Source: Deinandra increscens subsp. villosa
Lineage: Eukaryota > Streptophyta > Magnoliopsida > Asterales > Asteraceae
Assembly: GCA_039602395.1 (NCBI GenBank)
Contig: JBCNJP010000010.1
Location: 34,684,590-34,748,589, forward strand
Reading direction: 5' to 3'
DNA length: 64,000 nucleotides
Position numbers and translations under genes: made by a program. Position 1 is the stretch's first letter. Every line of letters begins with the position of its first letter. The notes beneath the pieces were generated by a model, which saw nothing but the letters and a program-made list of their open reading frames with translations, had not been told where the DNA came from and did no database searches. Positions 22,793 through 33,295 of this stretch are shown piece after piece.

Positions 22793-25750
22793 ATGAATGA
22801 ACTCGGTTTAGGATCTTCAAACGGTAGCGCTAACAAACCACCAATGTTCACTCCTGATGACTTTGGTGCCTAGAAACTCAGGATGGAAGGTTATGTTAGG
22901 ATTTAGATCGCCGTTTATAGAATTCCTTGACTGAAGGTCCCTACTCTCCTATGGTTCCATCAGCTGATGATGTTGAAGTCGAGATACCAAAACCTTTAGA
23001 AAAATATGTTGAATCTGACTATGCTACTCTTGAATTTGACTATTAAGCATATTGGACTCTGTAGGCTGCACTTCCCAACTCCATTTTAAGTGGGTTTAAA
23101 GGTTATAAAACTACACATAGCCTGTGGAATGCTTTGAGTGAAATGTATGAAGGAACCAGTGAAGTTAAGGAAAACAAGAAAGATGTTTTAAAACAGAAAT
23201 ATGTAAAATTTACTTACAAATCTGGTGAATCTATGACTAACTAGTACCTGAGATTTGTTTATTTACTTGATGAACTGCAAAAAGTAGATGTAAAACTAGA
23301 CCAAGTTGATGTAAACAGAAAGTTTCTACGTTCCCTGCCTTCTATGTGGACAGTTTACACTGTTAGCATCAGAGAATGTAAAAATTTGAAAAAGATGAGG
23401 CTTAGTGAACTTCATGGTATACTCCGTGCTTATGAAATGGAACTAAATCTTAAGCAAAACTCACCTTCTGAATCAACTCAGCTATTTTCAACTGCTCTAG
23501 TAACTACTAATTTTCATAACCAAAGATCTTCAAATTCATTTTCTTATCAGTCACCTATAGTCAGTTTCCCCGAGACACCAAGGTGTCAAGAGAGCTTCTC
23601 AAACTCATTTGACAACTCTCACAATGCTTATGTAGCAACTAACTCATACCAAGGCTTCATTCGTGAAGACTTAGAATGTATAGGTATTGATGACTTAGAA
23701 GAAATGGATATTTTTACCCAACTTGCTATGGTGTCTGTTAGAGCCCAAAGATTCTACAAAAGAATAGGTAGAACCTACAAAGGAGAAAAAGGTGCTCACA
23801 TTGGCTTAGACAAAAGCAAGGTGAAATGCTACAACTGTCACCAACTTGGACACTTTGCAAGAGAGTGCCCACAACCAAGAAGAGAAGAACAAAATCAAGG
23901 TCATGCTCAGATGAAGAATCATGGTGGAAACAACCACAATAATTCAAGCAACAACTCTGCTCAAAATTCAGGTCAATAACCTACTCCACCAAAACCAACC
24001 GGAAGTCAAAACCATCAAAATGTTGTTGCTACTGTAGGAAACCAAACTGAATGTGTCGAATGGGAAGACTTCATAGCTGAGTTTGAGCCAATTAATCATG
24101 CTTCATAAGACTTCACTTCAGATCAGGTAAATCCTATTCCTGAAAAAGTTTTAGAAAACTTATGCAGCCCTGCTTGCGTTGAACAAGTGACAAAGTACAT
24201 AAATCACAACACTGACCTGATTGATGAAGTTTCAAATTTGAATGAGTTAAAGGAATGCTTTAAGAAAACCAAGTCATCTTACATTGCTAAGATTGACAAT
24301 TTAAACAAAGAATTTGAGAAGTTAAAACAAACCAACTCAATTCTTGAAACACAACTTGATGATTTGTTGTCCAAACTTGAGAAATCAAGAAAGGAAACCA
24401 AAGATGCTAAGGATGAGGTTGACATTCTTGAGATAAAACAGAAATATGCTTTGTTCACTTGTAATAAGTTATTAAACTGCAAATAAAAAGGCTGAAAAGC
24501 TATGGTTGGGAGGGATGTATGGTAAAACTGGTGTTGGCTATAACAATGTTGAGCCACCAATTGAGTACTAACCTGCAATTAAACCAATTGAAGCTTTGAA
24601 AACAGACTGCAAAGTCAGTCTCACTATTGATGACACTTCATCACAGTCAAGCATTAAAAAATGTGTTGAAACAAAGAAGCCTGAAGTAACTGATGCAAGC
24701 ACACCTGCATCAGTTGACCAATCAAGGATTTTGAGACCATCAATTGTTGTACCACCCCCAACTATCTATGAATCAAAGGATTCCGAAGTTAGTGGAAAAC
24801 AACCTGAACAACTCAAGGGAAGTCAAACTCAAAGACTTGGTCAACTAACTTATAAGCAAATAACCAGAAATGAGTCTCCCAGGAAAAATGAGTTTTACGA
24901 AGCCAGAGTTCTTGAATGTGTATTTTGTGGTGAACAAGAGCACCTAGCTGCCATGTATCAGTTCAATCCTTTGAGTGAAGTCCAACCTCTTTCAAAACCA
25001 AAACCTGTTCAAAAACCAAAAGTTGATTTTCAAAAGAAGCTCACAGGTAGAATCTCACCTGTGAAAAGTAAAACAATGAAATACTTTGGATCTGAGTCTA
25101 ACAGGATTTTAGTTGGAAATGAAAGAAATGGAAGTTTTTCTGTTTTGAAGCAAAATCGTTTTCCAGCTGAAGTTCAAGCGAAACAACTTTCCGCTCGAAC
25201 TCAAGTTCAACCGGAAAACAGAAATCAACCCAGATCAGCTACTGCTCCCAAGCAGAGACCAAAAGTACATTTTGCTGATGGGTTTGAACATTTTGAAGCT
25301 CAAGGAAGAAGAAATCCCTCAAGAGGAAAGACCAACTCAAGGGAAAGTTTTTCAAAAGGCAAGAAATCTAACCAATCGGAACTTGTTGCTAGTTCAAGTG
25401 GAAGTTACCGTGTTCCACTTCAAGGTGAAAACTTGAAACAAAGCAACTAATTTTCACAAAGATTTTCACAATCACCTATAAGAACTAGATTGGTCACTCA
25501 AGCTCACTGTTCATATAGTGAAATGCCCAAGAAAGTGACCAATAAACAAAGAAAATTCAGGGAATACCGGGAGAGAAAAATTGCTAAAAGGAAAAACAAC
25601 AAAAGTGAAAGATTCACTCAAACAAGCACTCAATATGAGAGCTTGAACCTTGATAATGATGATCTGCTCACTGATGCTCCAGTTTTGAATACTCTAGTAC
25701 TCAAGGAGTACAAGTATTATGATGCTTATGGCAGACCCAAGACCACTTAG
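22793..25750 (+). pseudogene. gag: Copia-X gag, broken, with two zinc knuckles around a coiled coil
   Basis: Starts at ATG 22793, 89 bases after the primer-binding site. N-terminal gag domain (KLRMEGY, then TYKSGES...YLRF) is followed by a complete CCHC knuckle, C-YN-C-HQLG-H-FARE-C, at about 23827-23869. A coiled coil (24187-24480, LNKEFEKLKQTN...LEKSRKETKDA) follows, then a second knuckle CVFCGEQEHLAAMY (about 24917-24958) whose last Cys is Tyr. The C-terminal linker includes a motif-rich segment (25165-25215) and a basic stretch. Stops: TAG 22871 (family Trp), TAG 23242, TAA 23977, TAA near 24106, TAA near 24484, TAG 25748 (probable Trp). Long SIRE-type gag. Confidence 0.88.
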
Positions 25751-26045
25751 GCTTGGGTCCCCTATAGAAACTGATCATTTCTGATATGTGCAGTTGCAGA
25801 ATAAAGGCCAACATAGCCTATGGGTAGTAGACAGTGGATGCACTTGCCATATGACAGGGAATAAGCATATACTGGAAAATACAAAAAGAATCAATGGAGG
25901 ACCAGTTTCCTTTAGAAGCACAAAAGGCCATATCTCAGCACAAGGAGATGTGAGTAATGGACTGGTAAGCTTTGATAGAGTCAATTTTGTTGATACATTA
26001 AATTTTAATCTTCTCAGTGTCTCACAGATGTGTGACAAGAAATAA
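25751..26045 (+). pseudogene. pol: Copia-X protease
   Basis: Retropepsin-type aspartic protease with the Copia signature LWVVDSGCTCHMTG near 25818-25860, in which DSG is the catalytic triplet, and the downstream FVDTLNFNLLSVSQMCDK segment. Ends in a stop at 26043 after which the frame shifts by one or two bases into the pre-integrase domain. Length is normal for the domain. Confidence 0.9.
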
Positions 26046-26487
26046 TTTGAGGTTTAATGAGAGAGAGGCCATAGTTCTCATACTTGGTGTTAAAATTCCT
26101 GATAAGCTAATCATGCTTAAAGCACCCAGGAGAGATGGACTATACATCTTGGACATGTCAGTTGCTGCACCCTCTTGTGACACTGCTTGCTTTATATCCA
26201 AAGCCTCAAGTGATGAGTCTGACTTGTGGCATAGGAGGTTAGGACATGTAAACTACAAGAACATGAACCGAATTGTCAATCTTGGCTTGGTTAAGGGTCT
26301 TCCTAACAAGCAACTTACATGTTCTGAACATTGTGTGCCATGTCTCAAGGGCAAACAACACAGAACCTCCTTCAAGCCAAAAGTTGAATAATCTATTTCA
26401 CAACCTCTATAGCTGCTGCACATGGATATTTTTGGTCCAACTAGAGTAATGATTTTAAGGAAAAGGTCATACTGTTTTGTTATAATT
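26046..26487 (+). pseudogene. pol: Copia-X GAG-pre-integrase and integrase N-terminal half
   Basis: Contains the HRRLGHVNYKN...C-VP-C-LKGKQ zinc-binding (HHCC) block at about 26230-26355, a TAA at 26388 and a TAG near 26411, then HMDIFGPTR with the first catalytic-core strand. It stops at 26487, precisely where LTR B of Copia-Y begins; the last five bases TAATT are the target duplication. The next codons of the conserved core are those found at 11713 in the other X copy, in the same frame. Confidence 0.92.
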
Positions 26488-27401
26488 TGTTAGATCTTTA
26501 TAGGGTTGGTGGCAACTCAAACATAGCATCCTTGGTAGTTGTGCTCAAATTGTAAATCTTTCACTTTACTTGTATTTTGTACTTGGACAATTCTCTTGAT
26601 GCTTATGTTAATCATTCAAGTATTTAATCTTTTGTATTTCATATGTAATGTCATAACTTGTGTTGATCATTGATATTGAGGAAATTGCCCTTGTACATTT
26701 CTATTGTGATGTGAAAGTCTGGATCCATATTCTGAGTCATTTCATGATAATTTACTTGGCTAATGTCAATAATTGAATTGTGTCTTCATAATAACAACCC
26801 TTAATGGTTTAATAATGATTCTTGACGTTTTACGATTGTACTTGGTGATTTCAACCTTGTCTTGGCGATTTGGTCCTTACTCTTGGCGACCTCACCAAGG
26901 TTGGCGACCTCACTAAAGTTGGCGACCTCACCAAGGTTGGCGACCTCACCAAGCTTGGCGACCTCACCAAGGTTGGCGACCTCACCAAGTAGTCTTAGCG
27001 ACTTGGGATTATACTTAGCGATCTGGTTATGCCCTCTTAGCGACCTCACCAAGGTTGGCGACCTCACCAAGTGGCCTTGGCGATGTCAAGTTTCTTCTTA
27101 GCGATCTCGTCAGTCTGATGACATAATTTTCACTAACTTCAATAACATTCTCTTGATTTCAGTTCTATGACGACAGGTGCTCTCTCCAGTATAAATAGCA
27201 ACATGTGAATACCCTAAAATAAGCTTTTGGACGGCTGTTTTCAAGAGAGAGAGCACCTGTGTGTAAAACCCTAGTGTTCTTGAGTTTCAGACTTAAAATC
27301 TAAGGATTCCATCACGCAAAAAATGTGATTTGATCACAGATTCATGTTTTCGGACTTGAATCTGTGTATTGAATGGGTAAATGCTCCAAATTTTCCTGAC
27401 A
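26488..27401 (+). mobile_element. Copia-Y 5' LTR (LTR B)
   Basis: 914 bp, TGTTAGATC to CCTGACA, followed after AA by TGGTATCAGAGCC (27404-27416), so a 5' LTR. Preceded by TAATT (26483-26487), matching the five bases after LTR A. TATAAATA box at 27190-27197. It differs from LTR A by scattered substitutions and by extra repeat units. It lies downstream of LTR A in the window although it is the left end of the same kind of insertion. Confidence 0.93.
26838..27105 (+). repeat. TTGGCGACCTCACCAAGG tandem array in Y LTR B
   Basis: About thirteen copies of the GGCGACCTCACCAAG unit in near-perfect tandem between 26878 and 27072, flanked by GGCGATTT and GGCGATGT variants. It is longer than the array of LTR A, showing unit gain or loss since insertion. 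Confidence 0.88.
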
Positions 27402-28211
27402 AATGGTATCAGAGCCATTGTTCTTCATGTTCTTAAGGTTTTTTCTCAAAAATTTGAAGAATCACTCATTCAAGTCATCAAATCTAGTTGTTTGTATGAT
27501 TCCTTGAACCATTTTAAACGAAATTTCACAAGGAATCTGTTGGAATGCTTAGATTTCATCAATAATCACAATAAATGGGTCAATTTTTGAGTTTTTCAGA
27601 TTTATGCGAACACAGAGCATACGTGCTGTGCGCTACTTTTCAATATTAAAGTCTATCTTCCACTGATTTTGAGTCAAAATTGAACACGCACACATGTTAG
27701 ACTCTTGATTTAGGGATGATAGCAACTTGAATCATTAAAAAACATCAAGTAATGAAGATTTTAGAGCAAAAGTTGTGTTCTTGGAAGTTTTTCATAAAAA
27801 TCACTATTTGATCCGGTTTCACATAGATTAAGTGGTTTTTGGAGTTTGTTGTAGTTAACAAATGTGTTCCTAAGCAAATTCCTAAACTGTTGGTGCAATA
27901 AAAACTTGATTTCATGAAGATTTAATTTTGACCCAGTGATTATGCTCAAGAGCATAGCTGAAATTTTCTAAGCCTTGAAAATTTTGAAAATTTCAAATTT
28001 CTGATTATTGCTTGATTGATTCAAACAAATAAGCTTCATGATGTTTGTTTTGTAGGTTTTGAGAAATTAACCTCAATCTTAGCATCCGTTGAAGCAATTT
28101 CTGAGATCTCGACCCGTTTGACCCATTAAGCACTTTTGTGAAGAAACACAAATTGTTTCATCATGTTTGAATTCAACTCTGGAAACCAAATGTTCCAAGG
28201 ACATAATAGGC
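27402..28211 (+). mobile_element. Copia-Y leader stub with primer-binding site
   Basis: Starts with the initiator-Met primer-binding site 27404-27416 and continues as AT-rich 5' leader. Neither gag nor pol follows: at about 28210 it changes abruptly to the 3' half of a Copia-X LTR. The remaining Y body and X's integrase-C to LTR segment are missing, so a large deletion joined Y leader to X LTR. Confidence 0.8.
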
Positions 28212-28552
28212 CTTTTGTTAGTTGTATTTGACTTTTTGTTTAACGGTTTAGAATAAATCATTTGAGAATAATGGCTGTTATTGATCTCATCAGCACTATA
28301 TACAGCGTAGTTAGCTCTTAGTTTTACACACAGTTCTCTATCAACTCGTAATAGTGTAACTTTGAGTTAATGCAAATAGTGCCGAGTATTTTCTACATCG
28401 CTGTTACTATTCTTATGCAATCAAACACTTATATTATACAAGAGAACTAAAATATGCTTAAGTAAAGTGAAATATAACTTCATTCCGCATGGTTATATTT
28501 ACAAGTAGAGGGTTTTGTGTTAAGTTAAAGACTAATTAACACCGATCCTACA
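28212..28552 (+). mobile_element. Copia-X 3' LTR, 3' half only
   Basis: Aligns to 22359-22690 of the full X LTR, including the TATA region (AGCACTATATACAGCG), and ends at the same GATCCTACA. The following AATATTTCAAGACTC matches an uninterrupted stretch in the G1 LTR at 43408-43422, so 28552/28553 is the true right end of the X array inside the G1 3' LTR. Confidence 0.88.
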
Positions 28553-28992
28553 TAATATTTCAAGACTCCGACTTGTGTGTGATACTTGTCAAGTGTTTAA
28601 GGCTACTAGACTCTCCTAATACCTTAATTGACATACTACGCCTATATACGCGCGTTCCGGTTTATCAGTTTTTATCCGTTTCTGAGGTTCGGGTCACACC
28701 TGGAGGGCCAGATTGTCACATCCTCCCCTTGTTAAGGAATTCTCGTCCCAAAAATTAAGGTTATAACTCAGTTGCTAAACGTTTGAGTTAGGAGTATAAA
28801 TCTCGCAAATTTAACAGTTACAACTCCATTGTAAATAGTAAGAAATCAAATTAAATGTTTTGAGCTTCACTTAAAAGTAATAATAAAGGCCAACAGTTTA
28901 CTCAACAGTAAGCAAGAAAAAATTTGATTTCTCGCATTATCTTCACATTAGTTTTCTCAGTTCTCGCACCAGTTTTCTCACAGTTTGTCACA
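28553..28992 (-). mobile_element. Tekay-G1 3' LTR, first 440 bp
   Basis: On the minus strand the LTR starts TGTGACAAACTG at 28992, about 36 bases after the pol stop and after the purine-rich GGTAGGGATGA. It runs down to 28553, where the Copia-X array is inserted; the rest must lie left of this window. At 28720 an internal second boundary is present: GGGACGAGAATTCC, AACAAGGGGAGGA, TGTGACAATC. Aligns with 43408-43857 of the G1 5' LTR. Confidence 0.85.
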
Positions 28993-29027
28993 TCATCCCT
29001 ACCTTTTTAAAAATTTCTTTCCGAACT

Positions 29028-30330
29028 TTAAGAAGTAGATTCGACTCTCTTCGCATGTTGTTTAAACAAGTTCTGGTACTTTTTAATCATCTGATCCTCA
29101 CATTCCCAGGTAAACTCTGGTCCACGTTTCGAGTTCCACCAAACCTTGACAATCGGAATCTTACTCCGTTTGAGTTTCTTAACTTCCCGCTCCATTATCT
29201 CAACTGGCTCCTCTACAAAATGCAATTTCTCGTTAATCCTTAACTCTTCAAGCGGAACTACGAGAGATTCGTCTGCTAGACATTTCTTCAGATTGGATAC
29301 ATGGAACACATTATGCACTGCGCTCAACTCGTCTGGTAAGTTCAATCTATAAGTAGAAAGACCAAATCGTTCTACAATCTCGAACGGTCCAACGTATCTT
29401 GGGTTTAGCTTTCCTCGCTTACCAAAATGAATAACACCCTTCCATGGCGAAACTTTCAGAAGAACACGATCTCCCTCCTAAAAAACCAAGGGTTTCCTAC
29501 GCTTATCCGCGTAGCTCTTCTCTCTGTCACGAGCTGCAACTAAGCGGTTTCTGATCTGAACGATCCTTTCCGTTGTCTCATGTATAAGCTCCGGTCCAAT
29601 AAGTTGACTTTCACCCACTTCTACCCAACAGATTGGGGACCTACACTTACGACCATATAATGTCTCAAACGACGCGGCTCCAATACTAGTGTGATAACTA
29701 TTGTTGTAGGAAACTCCACCAACGGTAGGTGAGATTCCCAATTCCCACCAATGTCCATCACACAAGCTCTGAGTATATCCTCCAATGTCTGGATAGTCCT
29801 CTCACTCTGACCATCAGTCTGAGGATGATAAGCTGTACTCATATCCAGCTATGTTCCCAATGCCTTTTGCAAAGACTTCAAAAAAAGCGAAGAAATCTTC
29901 CATCTCGGTCCGATATAATTAATAAAGGAACTCCATGATACGAGACCACATACTTCATATATAATCTGGCCAATTGTTCAGATCCATCTGACTCTTGAAT
30001 AGGCAAGAAGTGTGCAGATTTTCTCAATCTGTCAACGATTACACATATCGTATCATGCCTGTTGGGGGTCTTAGGTAATTTCGTCACAAAATCCATAGTA
30101 ATATGCTCCCATTTCCATTCGGGAAGAACATGTTGTTAAAGCAAACCTGATGGCATCTGATACTTGATTTTGACTTTCGAACAAGTCAAACACTTACTCA
30201 CGTACGTGGCTATATCGGCTTTCATCTTCGGCCACCAATATACTGCTTTTAAGTCGTTGTACATCTTATCCGAACCTGGATGTACGAAATACCTTGACTT
30301 GTGAGCCTCGTCCATGATAACCTGTCTAAA
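29028..30330 (-). pseudogene. pol: Tekay-G1 integrase with C-terminal chromodomain, broken
   Basis: Reading down from 30330: zinc-binding block H-x-H...CLTC (about 30310-30165), first Asp in ITMDFVTKLPKT (about 30095), second in IISDRDGRF (about 29905), Glu in the SERTIQTLEDILRA motif (about 29790), then YGRKCRSPICW and the GPFEI-ERFG core-end motif. The C-terminus (29028-29200) is a chromodomain: PVEIMEREVKKLKRSKIPIV, VWWNS, GPEFTWE, the type that targets Tekay/Del chromoviruses to methylated-H3K9 chromatin. Breaks: several frameshifts (near 29870 and 29705) and stops, including one near 29477. Confidence 0.9.
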
Positions 30331-30439
30331 ATCCCCATACTTAGGAACCCATAATCTACCGGCAAAATATCGACTTTCATCTGATCAGATCTCGAACTGA
30401 TTATCCAAATCACGTAGAGATTCCGACTCCAAATTCTCT

Positions 30440-30900
30440 TCCCTCAGCGCTTTGATTTTTCGTTCTGAATCTGATCCGGCAACTCTGAATGAATTGTCAA
30501 CTGCAAAGCGCGAACTCTCTTCGGCTTCGACTCTTTTCGGCTTAGGGCGTCAACTACTACATTAGCCTTCCCCGGATGATACTTGATAGCACATTCATAG
30601 TCGTTGAACAATTCTACCCAACATCGCTGCCTCATATTCAACTCCTTTTGGTAAAATATGTGCTGAAGACTCTTGTGATCGGTGTATATTGTGCACTCGG
30701 TATCGTACAAGTAATGTCTCCAGATCTTCAACGCAAAAACCAGAGCTCCTAACTCCAAATCATGAGTCGTATAAATCTTCTCATTATCCCTAAGCTATCT
30801 TGAGGCATTAGAGATAACTTTATCATGCTGCATAAGTACACATCCTATCCCTCGAATCGATGCATCACAGTAGACCACGAAATCCTTAGTCCCTTTTGGA
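30440..30900 (-). pseudogene. pol: Tekay-G1 RNase H, broken
   Basis: Ty3/gypsy RNase H: DFVVYCDAS (about 30890), YTTHDLELGALVFALKIWRHYLYD, YTDHKSLQHIF and VVVDALSRK at the end. The catalytic acidic residues (CDAS Asp, DLELGA Glu, TDHK Asp) are present. Stops occur near 30796 and just after the ALSRK region. The order RT, RNase H, integrase marks the element as gypsy. Confidence 0.9.
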
Positions 30901-32004
30901 AACGAAAGAATAGGTGAACTACAAAGCTTCTGTTTCAAAAGCTGAAAAGATTCTTCCTGCTTCACTCCCCAATTATACACCACTCCCTTGTGAGTTAGTG
31001 TAGTCAAAGGTTGCGTAATAGGAGAAAAATTCTCAATAAATCGCCTGTAATAGCCCGCTAGACTGAGGAATTGGCGTACTTCGGTCGACGTCTTTGGCAC
31101 AGGCCAATTCTTAGTTGCCTTAATCTTTGACGGATCAACTTGAATTACTGATTCATTGACAATATGACCCAGAAATTGCACTTCTTAAATCCAGAAGTTG
31201 CACTTTGAGAATTTAGCATACAGTTGCTCCTTTCTCAATAAGTCAAGTATGATACGAAGGTGCTTAGCGTGATCTTCCTTTGTCCTAGAATAGATGAGAA
31301 TGTCATCAATAAACACTATGATGAACTGATCCAGATACTTGCAGACACGATTCATCAAATCCATGAATACTGCGGTGCATTGGTTAACCCAAACAGCATA
31401 ACCAAAAACTCATAATGTCCATATCTAGTTCTGAATGTTGTGTTCTCAACATCCTCCTCTCAGACCGTAATTGATGATAGCCAGATCTCAAGTCTATCTT
31501 TGAATAATAACTCGAACCTTAAAGCTGATCAAAAAAATCGTCAATTCGCGGAAGAGGATACCGATTCTTCACGGTAACCTTATTCAATTCCCGATAGTCG
31601 ATGCACATCCGAAACGTACTATTTTCTTCTTGACGAATAAAATAGGCACTCCCCACGACGATGAACTAGGTTTAACTAGACCTTTCTCCAACAACTCCTG
31701 CAAATGAGTATACAACTCCTGGAGTTCACTCGGGGCTAATCGATAAGGCGCTTTAGCAATAGGCGACGCTCCAGGTGCCAAATCGATTTTGAACTCTATT
31801 TGCCTATGCGGAGGTAATCCTGGTAAATCCTCTGGAAATACGTCTGGAAAATCTCTAACCACTGGAATATCCTCCAAACACGGTTCTTCTGCAGGCTTCT
31901 CGATCACGTGAGCTAAGATAGCTTCATGTCCCTTTCGCAGACATTTCTGAGCTTTAAGATATGAATTAATTCCAACTACAGTTCCGCTCTTCTCACATTG
32001 AACT
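30901..32004 (-). pseudogene. pol: Tekay-G1 protease end and reverse transcriptase, broken
   Basis: From 32004 downward: protease-RT linker with CLEDIPVVRDFPDVFPEDLPGLPP, then ILFVKKK (about 31630, with a one-base frameshift), MCIDY-type motif, VFIDDILIY catalytic motif (about 31300) and the GHIVN/GYYRRFI thumb region. The upstream gag C-terminus and protease active site are missing because Copia-Z sits at 32005 with a deletion on its far side. Several frameshifts between 31180 and 31630. Confidence 0.9.
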
Positions 32005-32862
32005 TGTTGGGTTACGACAGTGGTATTCGGGTTCTCGGTAACGACAAAAAATTTGAATTAAATAATTATTTATGTCAAATAGTGATTAAATCATTTACCG
32101 AGTTATGTGAATAAAAATAAATTAAATTAACTAGCAATTTAATACGCAGTAGAAAAACAATTTAATTTATAAAACCGTTTACCAGTCTATTAACGTAAAC
32201 CATATACAACAAGATTCGACAACCACCAAACGCGCAAACACCAATCGCCTTAAAATAAGAACATGATACATATAAAATAAATAATGAAATAAATCTAAAC
32301 CAATGACGAGTTTAGATATACCTGAGCAGTGATTCAAACAGACGCTTGAGACACTGAAAGTCAACGTGTGACGCTAGGGTTTCACAGGTTTCGAATCGGA
32401 GAGCGACTCGGTCAATCCTTGCAGGTTACAAGATTCACGACGCGGTGACTCGGGCATCGAGAGAATCCTGTACATCGGATATGGCGTGATTAGGGTTTCG
32501 CGGACGACGAGCGAATAAGTCATGTGACGGCGGTTCGCGATTGCGGGTGTCAAAGGGTGAACCGGTGACGGTGAGGAAGAGCCCGGCGGCAGTGTGACTG
32601 GAGGAGGGCGGCGGCGACGGGGCTGCTGCGGCTCGGCTTGTGCGGGCTATGGCGGTGACGGCTTGGCTGGCGGCGGCGGACGACGGTATAGCGACGGTGG
32701 CGGACTTAGGGAGGCGGCACGACGGCGGTTATCGGCTTCCTTTGCAACAGTTTGTCCGGGAAGAGAAACTGCGGCAAGGCAACGATCAAGGATTAGGGTT
32801 TTCGCGAATAAACGGACGGATCACTGGAGAGGAGCGGCGGATTTTGCCTTGCCCGAAATTGC

Positions 32863-32906
<44 letters not shown>

Positions 32907-33295
32907 GGAGGCCGAAATTTTTAGTCTGTGGATTAGGGTTTCGCGCCTCCTTAATCAGATATAAATATCTGATTAATTGTTCGTTTAGTCCGCCATCTTA
33001 AACTAATCCTTAATTAGAACCTTTTAATTTTCACGACTAATTTTAAACGTGTTAAAGTATTTGTCTCTTGCCGAGACTTAACGAATATTAGCTAATTTAA
33101 TCATAATGATTAATTAGAAATAATTAATTGATTAATTTATTAAACCGGTTAATAAATAAATAATTAATTCTTCTGCGAATTTTTCGGTTATTCAGGTAAG
33201 CGGACTTTAAAACCCGTTGCCTTCGATGTAACTCTTACGGGTCTTGACCGGGTCGGGTTCTTGATCTAGTCGGGTCAGGATACCTAGATCTAACA
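32005..33295 (-). mobile_element. Copia-Z 3' LTR
   Basis: On the minus strand TGTTAGATCTAGG (33295) to CGTAACCCAACA (32005), 1,291 bp, preceded by polypurine tract CCAAGTGGGAGAC (33308-33296). Its last ~320 bp match 38756-39078. A TATA-like ATATTTATATCTG near 32970-32955 is followed by a CT-rich leader with a (GA)n microsatellite on the plus strand (32868-32902) and a GC-rich block (32380-32860) that opens frames on both strands without recognisable domains. The adjoining five bases GAACT (32000-32004) should be the target duplication, but the other copy has been deleted. Confidence 0.85.

Noticed and set aside
32594..33001. GC-rich plus-strand open frame (Gly/Arg-rich) in the Z LTR
   Set aside because: It lies in the minus-strand LTR leader and arises from GGC repeats and a (GA)n microsatellite; no domain, and overlapping frames are open on both strands.
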